Assembly: GCA_027943335.1 (NCBI GenBank)
Contig: BSBK01000876.1
Span: forward strand, 186,001 to 250,000
Length of the DNA stretch: 64,000 nt
Direction: 5' to 3'
From: Chamaecyparis obtusa
Lineage: Eukaryota; Streptophyta; Pinopsida; Cupressales; Cupressaceae
Shown here: positions 11,574 to 21,417 of the stretch, one piece after another
Numbering within the stretch: position 1 is the stretch's first letter
Layout of the letters: each line of letters starts with the position of its first letter
Made by a program: the position numbers and the translations under genes
The notes under the pieces: generated by a model
Database searches by the model: none
Told to the model about the DNA's origin: nothing
The model's input: only the letters and a program-made list of their open reading frames with translations

Positions 11574-13044
11574 ATGCGATGCCGCAAGTGGCATGGCGTC
11601 AAAGACAAGAAAACAAGATGCCAAGGCTAGAATCAGAAGAAGAGGGTATGATGCCCGGGTGGACTAGAAGAAAGAGGAACATGCCCTGGTGGGACAAAAT
11701 CATGGAAGATGCGCCCAGTGGGACAAGGAAAAAGAGGGATTACACCCTGGGACAAAGAGTGCCCTGCGGGACGAGGAAGGAAGAGGGATTACGCCCTGGG
11801 ACAGCAAGAAGACAAAGAGTGCCCTGCTGGGACGAGGAAGGAAGGGCCTAGGAAGAAAGGGGAGATAAATAACCTCACTTCTAAGAACAAATATGGATGA
11901 TATGCAAGATGAGATGGAAATGCAAGATGCAAGATGCAGCTATATGCAAAGATGCAAGATTAATCTATATGATAAATGCAAGGGACCAGATAGCTCCAAG
12001 TGCAAACGGGAGTGCACAACCTAGATTTAATATAGCTATGTTAGAGACCTGCCAAGGATACTGGGATCACGAGGCCTGTCAACAATGTCGCAGAGGACTG
12101 ATGAGGACTGACGCTAAACAAACACACAGGGTTGCCCCAACATCACACATGAAGTGCAGAGGTGACAAGGTGGAACTGATGCTGAAGGAACCACAAACAC
12201 ACAACTGACTCACAGGCAGAAGTGAAAGATCAAAAGACCTTGCCCCAAATTATCTGCACACGCAGCACACCGTGATATAATGAATCATGGTGACCCTGGT
12301 GGGATAAAGAGAAGCCAAAAAGATTAACAAGATCAAAAGGACAAAAATCCAAGATCAAAATGATAACTCCAAAAAGACATCCTTTGCCAAGGAGAGAGAT
12401 TAGGTTTGATTGATGGTGGGAAGATTGGTCGGACAGGAGGAAAGATATATCCTCAAGGACCAGGATGGAAGATTAGGTCGGACAGGAGGAACGATATATC
12501 CTCAAGGACCCATGGGTTGGTGAGAGAATAAGTGTAGTTGTTTGCTGGCAAAAGCTGAAGTTCAAGGAATAATCAGGATGAGCAAGGATAAGTCAACAAT
12601 TGATGTTGCTGAAGCACAAGGCCCGAGTGGGACTACAAATTTTCTGAGGCTGGGGATGGGACAAGATATTTGATCAAATGCTGCTGCAAGACGGACAAAG
12701 GTTATGTACAACAAGGAGGAACGATATGCACAAGGGATATGTACAAAAGCTCAGGATTGGGGATAGGAAGATCACACTCAGCGGGACTCTCACTAGGACG
12801 GAGACAAGAAGGATAAATACAGGGAGGATTGCGCTATACAGGAAAGGGATAAGGATATGGTACAAGATATGGTACAAAGCTTTGGAATAGGATATGGATT
12901 GCAGATGAGTTGGAGGAAGATGGAAGCTGAATGCTTGGAGGATAGGGGAGATGGAACTGCTGGGAGATCTATTAAGAGATTATGGATGGAGGAAGAGGAC
13001 GCTAGCTGAAAGGACAACTGAATAGATAAATAGCTCAGTTTACT
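11574..13044 (-). repeat. A 3' untranslated region with imperfect repeats
   Basis: About 1.5 kb between the post-pol hairpins and the polypurine tract. At 11640-11850 (plus strand) units around 'gccctgctgggacgagg' and 'agagggattacgccctggg' recur with variation. At 12424-12508 a block of about 45 bases around 'ggtcggacaggagga' and 'gatatatcctcaagga' is present twice. Short open frames here (11561-11851, 11897-12208, 12678-12890, 12793-13089) have no recognisable domain, and I do not consider them genes. Confidence 0.6.
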
Positions 13045-13079
13045 ATGTTGGCACCTGTTTGCCAGGTTTTCACCAACAT
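13045..13079 (-). other. A4-bulge hairpin, A copy 4 (3' UTR)
   Basis: Outer stem ATGTTGGTG with TGCCAACAT in element sense (9 pairs, two of them G-U), A4 bulge on the 5' side, inner stem CCTG/CAGG, loop GCAAA. It lies about 145 bases after the pol stop. Confidence 0.75.
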
Positions 13080-13083
13080 ACTT

Positions 13084-13122
13084 GTCCAAGGTGCTTGAAT
13101 TGCCAAGTTTTCACCGTTGGAC
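13084..13122 (-). other. A4-bulge hairpin, A copy 3 (3' UTR)
   Basis: Outer stem GTCCAA with TTGGAC plus GGTG with CACC, a single bulged C between them, A4 bulge, inner stem CTTG/CAAG, loop GCAATT. Both stems differ from copy 4 by compensating changes. An A-rich tract (13139-13195) separates it from the pol stop. Confidence 0.78.
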
Positions 13123-13224
13123 GATTATTTTCTCTTTGTCTTTTCTTTTTTTTTTCTTTTTTTCTTTTTTGCTTTTTTGCTTTTTTGAATGTTTTTGGAT
13201 TTTCTGATATATGCAGGATCAGGT

Positions 13225-14450
13225 TCAGGCATAGAACCTCTTCAGATGGATGATGTTGATAGGATCATTCAAGGGCTCACCTTCTGGTGTTGATAGCTGA
13301 TAGGCTCCCGAGCCAAAGGATGCGGTGACAACATAGGGGCCCAACCAAGTAGGCTCAAACTTGCCTTTCTTTTCTCTATTTGCTAGGACCTTCTGATTTT
13401 CTTTAAGGACCATGTCACCGACCTAGAATTGTCTAGGATGGACCTTTTTGTTATAACTCCTTTTGAGTCGATTCTGGTATGCAACCAGGTGATCATAGGC
13501 TTGCTGTCTCGTTTCATCTAGTAGATCTAGCTGTGTGAGTCGGGCCACACGATAGTCTTCATCAGTTGTATAGTTCTTCATGGAGACGCGCAAGGATGGG
13601 AGCTCAACCTCGATCGGCAGAACGGCTTCAGCACCATATACAAGGGAGTATGGGGTGGTGCATGTGGGAGTGCGATAAGAAGTGCGGTAGGCCCAAAGGG
13701 TAGGATTGATTTGGAGGTGCCAGTCACGACTAGAATCATTGACAACCTTCTTGAGGATTTTCAAGATAGTTTTGTTGGTTGCCTCAGCTTGGCCATTTCC
13801 TTGAGGGAAATATGGACTGGAGAAACAGTGATGGATGTGGAGTCTGGCACATAGATCATCCACATGCTGGTTTTCAAAAGGTGTGCCATGGTCTGTGAAA
13901 ATGGTAGATGGTATGCCGAAGCGGAAAATGATATGGTAGAGGATGAACTTGGATATTTGGATGCCAGTAGTAAGGGTGAGCGGAATCGCTTCAACCCATT
14001 TGGTAAAGTACTCTGTGGCTGTTATGATATACTTGTGTCCATCCGAAGAGAGGGGGGTGATCAAGCCAACGAGGTCGAGGCCCCAACATGAAAAAGGCCA
14101 CGGTGGTGCAATAGGCTGTAGATCCTATGCTGGTGCATGTATCAAATTGGCATGCTGTTGACATGGGAGACATTTCTTGACAAATTCACATGCATCATGT
14201 TCCATTGTTGGCCAATAATATCCAACTCTAAGCAGCTGCTTTGCTAGAACCATGCCACTCGTGTGGGCACCACAAATTCCAGCGTGAACATCTTGTAAGG
14301 CCAGGATGGCCTCATTTGAGTCTAAACATCTAGATAGGACATTGTGATACCCGCGACGATATAGGGTGTTGGCTACAAGAGTGTAGCGGGAAGCTCTGCG
14401 AATAAGGTTTTGGCATTGGTTATTGGTGAGATGGGGAGATATGATACCAT
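13225..14450 (-). pseudogene. pol: A integrase
   Basis: C-terminal domain of the polyprotein. It has the zinc finger (HAGICGAH... to CLPCQQH, about 14320-14155) and the DDE core: Asp in GLDLVG near 14070, Asp in FTDHG near 13890 (His replaces the usual Asn of TDNG) and Glu in GQAEATNK near 13790. The C-terminal DNA-binding region (MVLKENQ ... FEPTWLGPYVV) ends HLKRFYA with a TGA at 13225-13227. There is no chromodomain, as in the Tat group. Two premature TAG codons, at 14125-14127 and 13423-13425, interrupt an otherwise unshifted frame; the second aligns with a Gln codon in element B. Confidence 0.85.
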
Positions 14451-14579
14451 TTTTTAGATATGCATGGATGTCATGGTACCATGGGCATTGAGGACCAACC
14501 AAGACACACACCATGTCTACATCAGCGGTCTCATAAGCTGGCAAGTGTAGCTGCTCGACTAGAAATTCATATTGTGTTG

Positions 14580-15000
14580 CGTCACATGGGATTTCCAATA
14601 AGGATCCGATGGTTGCCATTGCATCTGCTGCTTTGTTTTGAAGCCTTGGGATCTGATTGAATTGTAGATGTAGGAAATGCTCTTTCAGTTTATCCACCAG
14701 TTGCTTGTAGGGTAGCAATTTGTCATCCTTTGTCTGATATTCATCTAGGACTTGTTTGATAATCAGCTGTGAATCTCCAAATACTTGTAATTCTGTGATG
14801 TTCCATTGGATAGCTGTTTTGAGACCTAAGATGAGTGCCTCATATTCTGCAATATTGTTGGTGAAGGGGAATCCCAACTTGAATGATTTTGGAATATAGT
14901 CACCTTGAGGTGTGACGAATAGGATTCCTACTCCAGAGCTATGGGATGTGTTGGAACCATCAAAGTATAGTTTCCACATGGGCTGCTCTTCAATCATGCA
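14580..15000 (-). pseudogene. pol: A archaeal-type RNase H
   Basis: A second RNase H-like domain after the usual one, with LYFDGS, a central NNIAEYEAL and GDSQLI motifs carrying the acidic residues of the family, followed by a helix around DKLLPYKQLVDKL. This extra domain between RNase H and integrase is diagnostic of the Tat/Ogre lineage. There is no stop within it in this copy. Confidence 0.8.
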
Positions 15001-15039
15001 TAAGTGTTCATCAGGGAATTCCATGATTAGTGGATAGGC

Positions 15040-16344
15040 ATCCACCAGTGGTGCTTCTGCTAGTTGATCGGCAATGACTTGCCCTTTGATTGCTTTGCGA
15101 TCTACATACTGAATGTCAAATTCGCTGAGTAACATGACCCATTTTTCCATATGGGCTGTGAGGGTTGTCCTTGATAACAAATACTTAAGAGGGTCCACCT
15201 TTGATATGAGCTTGATTGTGTGGCTAAGCATGTAATGTCTAAGTTTTTGAGTGGCAAAGACCACTGCTAAGCATGCTTTCTCCATGGGTGAATAGTTAAG
15301 CTCATAGCCCACAAGAGTGTGACTGATGTAGTAGATATCTCGTTCTCTATTTTCATCATCATGCTGTGCTAGGAGTGCCCCCAGTGCTATAGCTATTGTT
15401 GAGATGTAAAGGATGAGTGGGCATCTTGGAACTGGTGGTACAAGGATCGGAGCATTAGCTAGATACTCCTTGAGCTTATCAAAGCTTCTTTGACATATGG
15501 GATCCCACTTGAAGTTGGTGTTTTTGCATAAGAGATGTGAGAAGGGTTGACACTTATCTGCTAGTTGTGAGATGAACCGCCGAACTAATTGAAGCTTGCC
15601 CTGTAAGCTTCTGAGCTGTTTGAGATTTCTTGGTGGAGGCATCTCTGTTATTGCTTTTACCTTTTTAGGATCGATCTCTATGCCTCGTCTAGAGACGATG
15701 AAGCCTAGAAGCTTGCCAGATGTAACACCAAAGACACATTTCTTAGGATTAAGCTTTAAGCCATAATGATTCAGATGATCAAACACACGTTCTAGGATGT
15801 TGAGGTGTTCATCCCTTGTTTTGGATTTTGCAAGGATATCATCCACATAGTCGTCAAGGATCTTGTGGATCATGTCATGGAAGATCGCTGTCATTGCTCT
15901 CTAATATGTGGCCCCTGCATTCTTTAGCCCAAATGGCATCATGTTGTAGCAGAAGTTACCCCATGGGGTTGTGAATGCTGTTTTATGTTGATCTGCTTCT
16001 GCTATATGAATCTGATTGTAGCCTGAAAATCCATCCATGAGTGATAGCATTTCGTGACCCGCTGTGAGGTCTACAAGCATGTCTATGTTTGGCAATGGGA
16101 AGTCATCCTTAGGACATGCCTTGTTCAAGTCCCTGAAATCAGTACAGATTCTGATATCGCCAGAAGGCTTTGTGACTGGCACCATGTTAGAGATCCACTC
16201 TGAATAATCTATTGCTCTGATGATCTTAGCTTGGAGGAGCTTCTCAAGCTCTATTTTGACGAGCAATGCTACCTTTGGATGCATTTTCCTTAGCTTCTGC
16301 TTCACTGGCTTGACGTTTGGATCTACTGATAGGTGATGAACAAC
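15040..16344 (-). pseudogene. pol: A reverse transcriptase and RNase H
   Basis: The RT domain begins near 16344 (KQKLRKMHPKVALLV). It has the fingers motif with TDFRDLNKACPKDDFPLP, the MDGFSGYNQI strand, FCYNMMPFGLKNAGATY and the catalytic YVDD at 15838-15849. RNase H follows from about 15420 (LILYISTIAIALGALLAQ, then the conserved EKACLAVVFATQKLRHY) to about 15040. The TAG at 15901-15903 falls in a position that is Gln (CAG-type) in element B, 17 codons before the catalytic centre, and would remove the active site. The frame is otherwise intact. It would copy element RNA into cDNA in virus-like particles. Confidence 0.88.
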
Positions 16345-16572
16345 AAGGTTTGGATCAAGCCCAGGCATATGGGCGTATGACCATACAAAGTTGATGATGG
16401 ATTCCTTGAGCAAGGCACTGAGAGCGATTTCTTCTCCTTCTGTTAGGTTGACTGCAATGTAGGTGATCCTTGGACATTCTTCTGTTCCCAAGTTGATTGG
16501 CTTGGTCTCCTCTATGATGATCGGTGACTGCTCTGGTCTATAATCTTGGATAGGGGGAAGAGGCAAGGCTTC

Positions 16573-16612
16573 ATCTTCTAGTGCCTGAATTGCCAGGTTT
16601 TCACTAGAAGAT
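16573..16612 (-). other. A4-bulge hairpin, A copy 2 (coding)
   Basis: The best copy: an 11-bp perfect outer stem (16573-16583 with 16602-16612), A4 bulge at 16598-16601, inner stem CCTG/CAGG, loop GCAATT in element sense. It lies within the pol reading frame and encodes a SSSENLAIQ stretch. Confidence 0.85.
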
Positions 16613-16644
16613 ACGCCCTTTATTTTTACTATTTTGGAATCAGA

Positions 16645-16669
16645 ATGTGCCCCAAGGGGGTTTTCACAT
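16645..16669 (-). other. A4-bulge hairpin, A copy 1 (coding)
   Basis: Outer stem ATGTG/CACAT (16665-16669 with 16645-16649), A4 bulge, inner stem CCCC/GGGG, loop CTT in element sense. Confidence 0.75.
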
Positions 16670-17640
16670 AAAGACTCATGATTTTCTTTTGCTTTATCAT
16701 TTTTGTGACAAAAGCTTGCCTCTTCCCCAAAATATCCTTTTGGGTGAAGCTGATAGACAGAGGTTGATGTTGGATCTTGATTGCTTGCTGGACCTGATGC
16801 CCCCATGAATTCTAGGAGTGCTTGTGCACTTTGGAACTCATCGATGTGTGCGATGCTTGGTTGGTCCCAATCTATGAGGTCAAGGTTTGTGAGGGGAAGA
16901 TCTATGAGGTTGATGGATAGTTGTTGGAGGACAGAAGTCCCCAGGAGGGTGTCGTCAGCAAAGATATCATCGTAGGATCGGATGTCTTTCTCTTCGGGGA
17001 TGTCTTCGATTTCCACCAGGTCATCCTGGCTATTCGAAAAGTTCACGTTAGTCATGTTAGTGCCCGCAGTTGTGGTATTGGGCTCTTGTTCAAGCAGGTG
17101 AGAGGTATTAAAGCCAAGTCCTTGCTGTTCTGGATTCTGGGATGGTATGATAGGAAACAAATTTCCATCCTCTTGTGGTCCTAGACCACCACCTTGATAG
17201 TTATAGTGTTCTATGACATTTTTGTAGGGGATTGGGTATTTCTCTTTGAAGTACTCAAGAAGTTGCGTGTCACGGGATGGGGGATCTTTGTACAACCATT
17301 TGTTAATATCTAGATCCATTTCTTTGCTGTTGATGGTACCATGAGACTCAAAAGTCATGTTTCCGATTTGCTTGAGCTTATAATGTTCCTCAACAGGCTT
17401 GTTTTGACAACTTGGGTGCCCTTGAGTATGTGGATCACGTGGAAGAGCTCCTACAGCAAATGCATCACTGAGGCTGTATTCACCACAACCCTGGTTGTTG
17501 ATCTTGACGGATGATAAGGTGGAAGAGAGGATGGTCTCTGGATCGCGATGGGATCGGGATGAGCTAGCAATAGAAGTACCAATATCGGTTCCAAGACAAT
17601 GAGTACAATGAGGGAAAGATGCTTCCATCGCAAGGCAGTA

Positions 17641-18231
17641 TGCGAAGGGGTTAGGGTCAGCGTGGATGGTAACCTCAGTGCCTTGATGTGGAAACTTGAT
17701 GCACTGATGGTAAGTAGATGGTACAGCCTTAATTGAATAGATCCATGGATGACCGAGGAGGATATTGAACGGTAGGTCAAGATCAACAACGTGGCAGAGA
17801 GTATCTTGCGTTGCTAGGCCTAGCTGGATAGGAAAAGTTATAGTACCTTCAGAGGTACGCTCCAAGTTATCATATGCTTTGATAGTGATTTTCTCATGTT
17901 GTATGTCGGCCTCCGTGAACCCGATCTTCTTGATGAATTTTAATGTGCACAAGTTGAGGGCTGAGCCATTATCCACTAGAACTCATTTGATGGCAAAATC
18001 TCTGACCATGACAGCAATGCGGAGAGGGAGAGTATGGTCAGGAGCGACATCTGGTATATCAGATTCTTTGAAGGATAAGGCACATACTGCTGATAGGTGT
18101 CCCACAAGAGTTTCAAACTGAGTTGTGTTAATGTCCGTGGGGACATGGCCTTCTTTTAGAGCTTTGTCCAGGATCTCCTGATGGATGGGTGATGTGCGGA
18201 GCAAATCCAAGATAGATATTTGAGCTGGCAT
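17641..18231 (-). pseudogene. pol: A aspartic protease
   Basis: Retropepsin-like domain. The active-site region reads VLVDNGSALNLC near 17975, the D-x-G-S form common in plant Ty3/gypsy elements, and the later hydrophobic-glycine motif NILLGHPWI is near 17770. It would cut the polyprotein. A TGA at 17983-17985 stands just before the active site; the neighbouring codons suggest it was CGA (Arg). The frame is the same as gag and RT, so the ancestral element made Gag-Pol as one chain with no frameshift signal. Confidence 0.75.
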
Positions 18232-18279
18232 GTTCCTAAGATGCTCTATGATATTGTATTGTGCACTTGGTGCATTATG

Positions 18280-21200
18280 CTATGTTGCGCGTGCATTTGA
18301 TGCTGGCCTGGTGTTAGACTGTGCTGTGGATGCAGTAGATGTTGGCCTTGGAGGAGCAGCTGATCTCGAAGGAGCACCGGCAATAGTTATCCTACCACTG
18401 CGGGTAGTTGCAGCACATTGTCGATTCGGCCCTCTGACATGGATGGTATTGATGGTGGGCTCATCTTGGATGGGCTCAACTTGAGTTATGCATCTGACAT
18501 ACTTGTCATAGTTGATGTAGGCCGCTGTGTGATCTTCTTGCTTGCCTTTGCCATGATTTTGGGGCTGATTGGTGTTGGCTTGATTCTTCCCGGTATCATG
18601 TTGAGGGAACACATTTTGATATATTTGCAAACCGGCATTGGGTGAAGCTTGAGCTGGTGCATCGACCTGGATCTCCTTGCGATCAATGAGATCCTGGATG
18701 TAGTTCTTAAGCCGCATGCACTTCAATGTTGTGTGCCCCTTTACACGATGGTAATCACAGTATTCATGTTCTTTATACCAATCAAACTTTGGTGCATTGT
18801 CATCCTTCTGTGGGATGGGTGGATATGTGATCATATTTGCCTTGGCTAGACGATAAAAGATCTGATCCAGAGGCTCACCCAAAGGTGTGAAAGTCCTCTT
18901 TGGATTGTTCTGATTGTTGGTTTTGTTCTGCCTTGGGGCAACGTTAACTGCGTTAATGGGATTGCCTTGACGTGCTGGCTGTTGCTATTGGTATTGCTGC
19001 TGATACTGTTGCACAGGTGGTTGATGAGGTTGAGGAGGCTGCTGATAAACAGGTGCTTTATATGCGAGAGCTGGTGGTTGCTGATAGATGGGTGCTTGTG
19101 GCGGTTGGTATGTTTGAGCTGGTGTAGGACTAGCCACAACAAATTGTACATTCTTAGTGTCAGTGGCTCCATCTGTAACAACATTCTTGTTACGATTCCA
19201 GTAACGGGATTTATCATTGTTGGGTTTGTTTTTGAAATCATCCTTGAAGTGACGAATAGTGCCTTCATCTAGGAGAGCTTTCTCGATGCCTATGCCTTTG
19301 CTCTTGATGTCTTGGTATGTCTGGAGATAGTTAATTCGCATGTGATGGGATAGCTTTGGATGCAGGTTATCAATGAAGATCTTTGTTAGATGCTTCTCTG
19401 GCGGCTGATATGATAACCTAGTTGTAAGATTCTGCCATCTTTGCAAGTATTCTGCAAGGCTTTTTCCGTCTTTCTACTTTGAGTTGCATAGGTCTAGCAA
19501 GGACAACTCATTCTCCACATTATGGGCATAGTGTGTGATGAACTTCTCAGAGAGTTCAACAAAGGTTTTTATTGTCCCATGTGGTATTTTGTAAAACCAC
19601 TCAACAACAGTTCTTCCCAAGCTTTTGGGAAACAGGCACAGGAGATAGTTATCACTGTAAGCTACTTCTTGGCACGCCATGTAGAACTCTTTGATATGGT
19701 TTACTGGATCTCCTTTTCCCTGATACTTGTTGAACTTGGGCATCTCAAAATGCTTGGGGAAAGGGATAGTTGCTATGGACCGATTGAAGGGATATGAGCA
19801 CACCTCTTCAAACTTGTATGTTTTATTCTCTGTTCCACTTTGGAGCTCCTTTAGAGAATTTTTCATTGCTTCCCACTCAGCATTGAGTGGTGAGGGAACT
19901 GGGACTTCTGCTTGTGATGGAAGCTGTGGAACTAGATATGGCGCTTGCTGTGGATAAATGGGTTGGAACTGATTTTGGGGCAATGGTTGCTGGGGATATT
20001 ACTGGTGTGGCATAGGGGGATATTGTGGTAAATGATATGGAACCGCTTGATATTGTTGGGCTGCTTGCTGTTGTTGAACTGGCGGTTGTTGTGGGACTGC
20101 TTGCTGATTTTGGACATTTGGAACTTGCTATTGTAACTGATAGGTGGGAACTTGTTGTTGCTGGGGGATGATAGGGATTTGTTGCTGAGGCTGATAGCAA
20201 GGGACTTGCTGTTGTTGAGGAATGATGGGTGTTTGCTAAAAGGGGACATGTGGTTGCTGTGGGGGATGCTATTGGAATAATGTTGCTTGTGGGTATGATG
20301 GTGGTAGTTGCTAAGGTTGACTTTGGATTTGGCTGATATAAGCTAGGTGCATGCCTGCGTTACTTAGAGGTGGAACAGACGTGGGGAAGCTAGAAGCAAA
20401 GGGTGATGAGGTAAGATAGCTGGGGAAAGTTGGTTGTTGAGGTGGTGTAACTTGCTGGAAGGTATTTGGGATTTGGGACGAATAGCTCGAATTCGGCGGT
20501 GGTTGGGGTAGTTGCTGCTGTGCTGCTTGGGCGAAGGTGGTTTGTTGACTTGCAACCATAGATGTAGGGGATTGAGATGGGATCCCCCATGCCTTCATTT
20601 TTTCTTGTGTAAGGCCCCACTGAGAGCTTGTGTTAGGGTGCACTACAGTGGATGATGGAATGGTAGGAGCAACGGGAGCTTGGGACATGAATGATGGTTG
20701 AGAGAAAGAAGCTTGTTGAGGTTGTGGTTGAACGGATGCTTGTGAGGAGGAAAATGAAGGAAACACCCAAGAGAAAGATGAGGTTGGAATGGGAAGTGAT
20801 TGCGCTAACCCCAAAAAAGAAGGTACAGGTGCTTGGGGGGTGAAGGGTGACGGTGCTCCTTTGATGGTGAAAGGCATTGCTTGACTTGCGAATGATGGCG
20901 GTGTAAAAGCTTGTGTGAGAGGTGGAAGCTGACTTTAGGTTTGGATTTGGGCTTGGGCAGCCATAGCAGATGATGAAGCAAAAGGGGTAGGAGATGGAGC
21001 GGATGGTGCTGCAGCTTGTGTTGTGGCACTGGCGAGGCTTCCTTGCAAGAAAAGGGGAATGGTGGAAAGCTCTTGGGGTGTTTGCATGATAGGATCGGGG
21101 AATGATTGGACAAACATAGAATATGCTTATGCTGGAACTTGGATTGTTTTGATGGGGATGCGTGGATAGAGAGATGGTGGGATGGAGGTACTTTCTGGCA

Positions 21201-21417
21201 GATAGTGGGCAAATGTGCTTTGCTGATGTTGCGGTACAAGGGCATTGGTCACTGGTGGGCTTTCTGGAGGATTTGCAAATGCTTGGATTTCCAACGGGGA
21301 TGAAGGGATGTTTGGATCTTCACATGGGTTACTGGCTTGGATCTGGGGATTGTAGGTCATCATGGCGTTGGTGAAAAGGTTGGGATCGGATGAGGTTGTT
21401 GGTGGATAAGGATTCAT
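18280..21417 (-). pseudogene. gag: A Gag with very long Pro/Gln-rich N-terminus
   Basis: The start is the first in-frame ATG at 21417. Residues 1 to about 500 are low-complexity, rich in Pro, Gln, Ser and Ala, with runs such as PQQQQVP near 20200, resembling disordered prion-like sequence. The capsid-type domain follows (EMPKFNKYQGKGDPVNHIKEF near 19740, LLCLFPKSLGRTVVEWF near 19630). Next is a second QP-rich spacer (19130-18985) and a zinc-binding CDYHRVKGHTTLKC motif of C-H-H-C type near 18760, then the protease. Stops are seen at 21127, 20935, 20311, three TAG and one TAA between 20270 and 19990, 19474, 18985 and 18280, all TAG or TAA. No frameshift. Gag forms the particle that holds element RNA. 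Confidence 0.8.

Larger units (their letters stand above)
16345..17640 (-). pseudogene. pol: A protease-RT linker, acidic, with degenerate G-patch-like segment
   Basis: About 430 residues between protease and RT. A glycine-rich part near 17190 (YQGGGLGPQEDG, later QQGLGF) looks like a worn G-patch, a nucleic-acid-binding motif that is clearer in B and D at the same place. The rest is acidic, low in predicted structure, and contains two copies of the A4-bulge hairpin near 16650 and 16590. There is no stop in this stretch. Confidence 0.6.

Noticed and set aside
13045..13122. Hammerhead or other self-cleaving ribozyme as explanation of the A4-bulge hairpins
   Set aside because: The GTGAAAA word recalls the GAAA of a hammerhead, but no CTGANGA box or cleavage-site arrangement is present and the fold is a simple bulged hairpin.
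13059..13253. Plus-strand open frame with a Phe-rich stretch
   Set aside because: It arises from the T-rich spacer and hairpins downstream of the A pol stop; the real coding strand is minus.
18967..19272. Plus-strand Leu-rich open frame that could pass as a membrane protein
   Set aside because: It is the complement of the Gln/Pro-rich Gag of A; CAA and CAG read backwards give Leu codons.
19877..20249. Overlapping Ser/Thr-rich minus-strand frames
   Set aside because: Out-of-frame readings of the same low-complexity Gag codons; the true frame is shared with 21417 and 17976.
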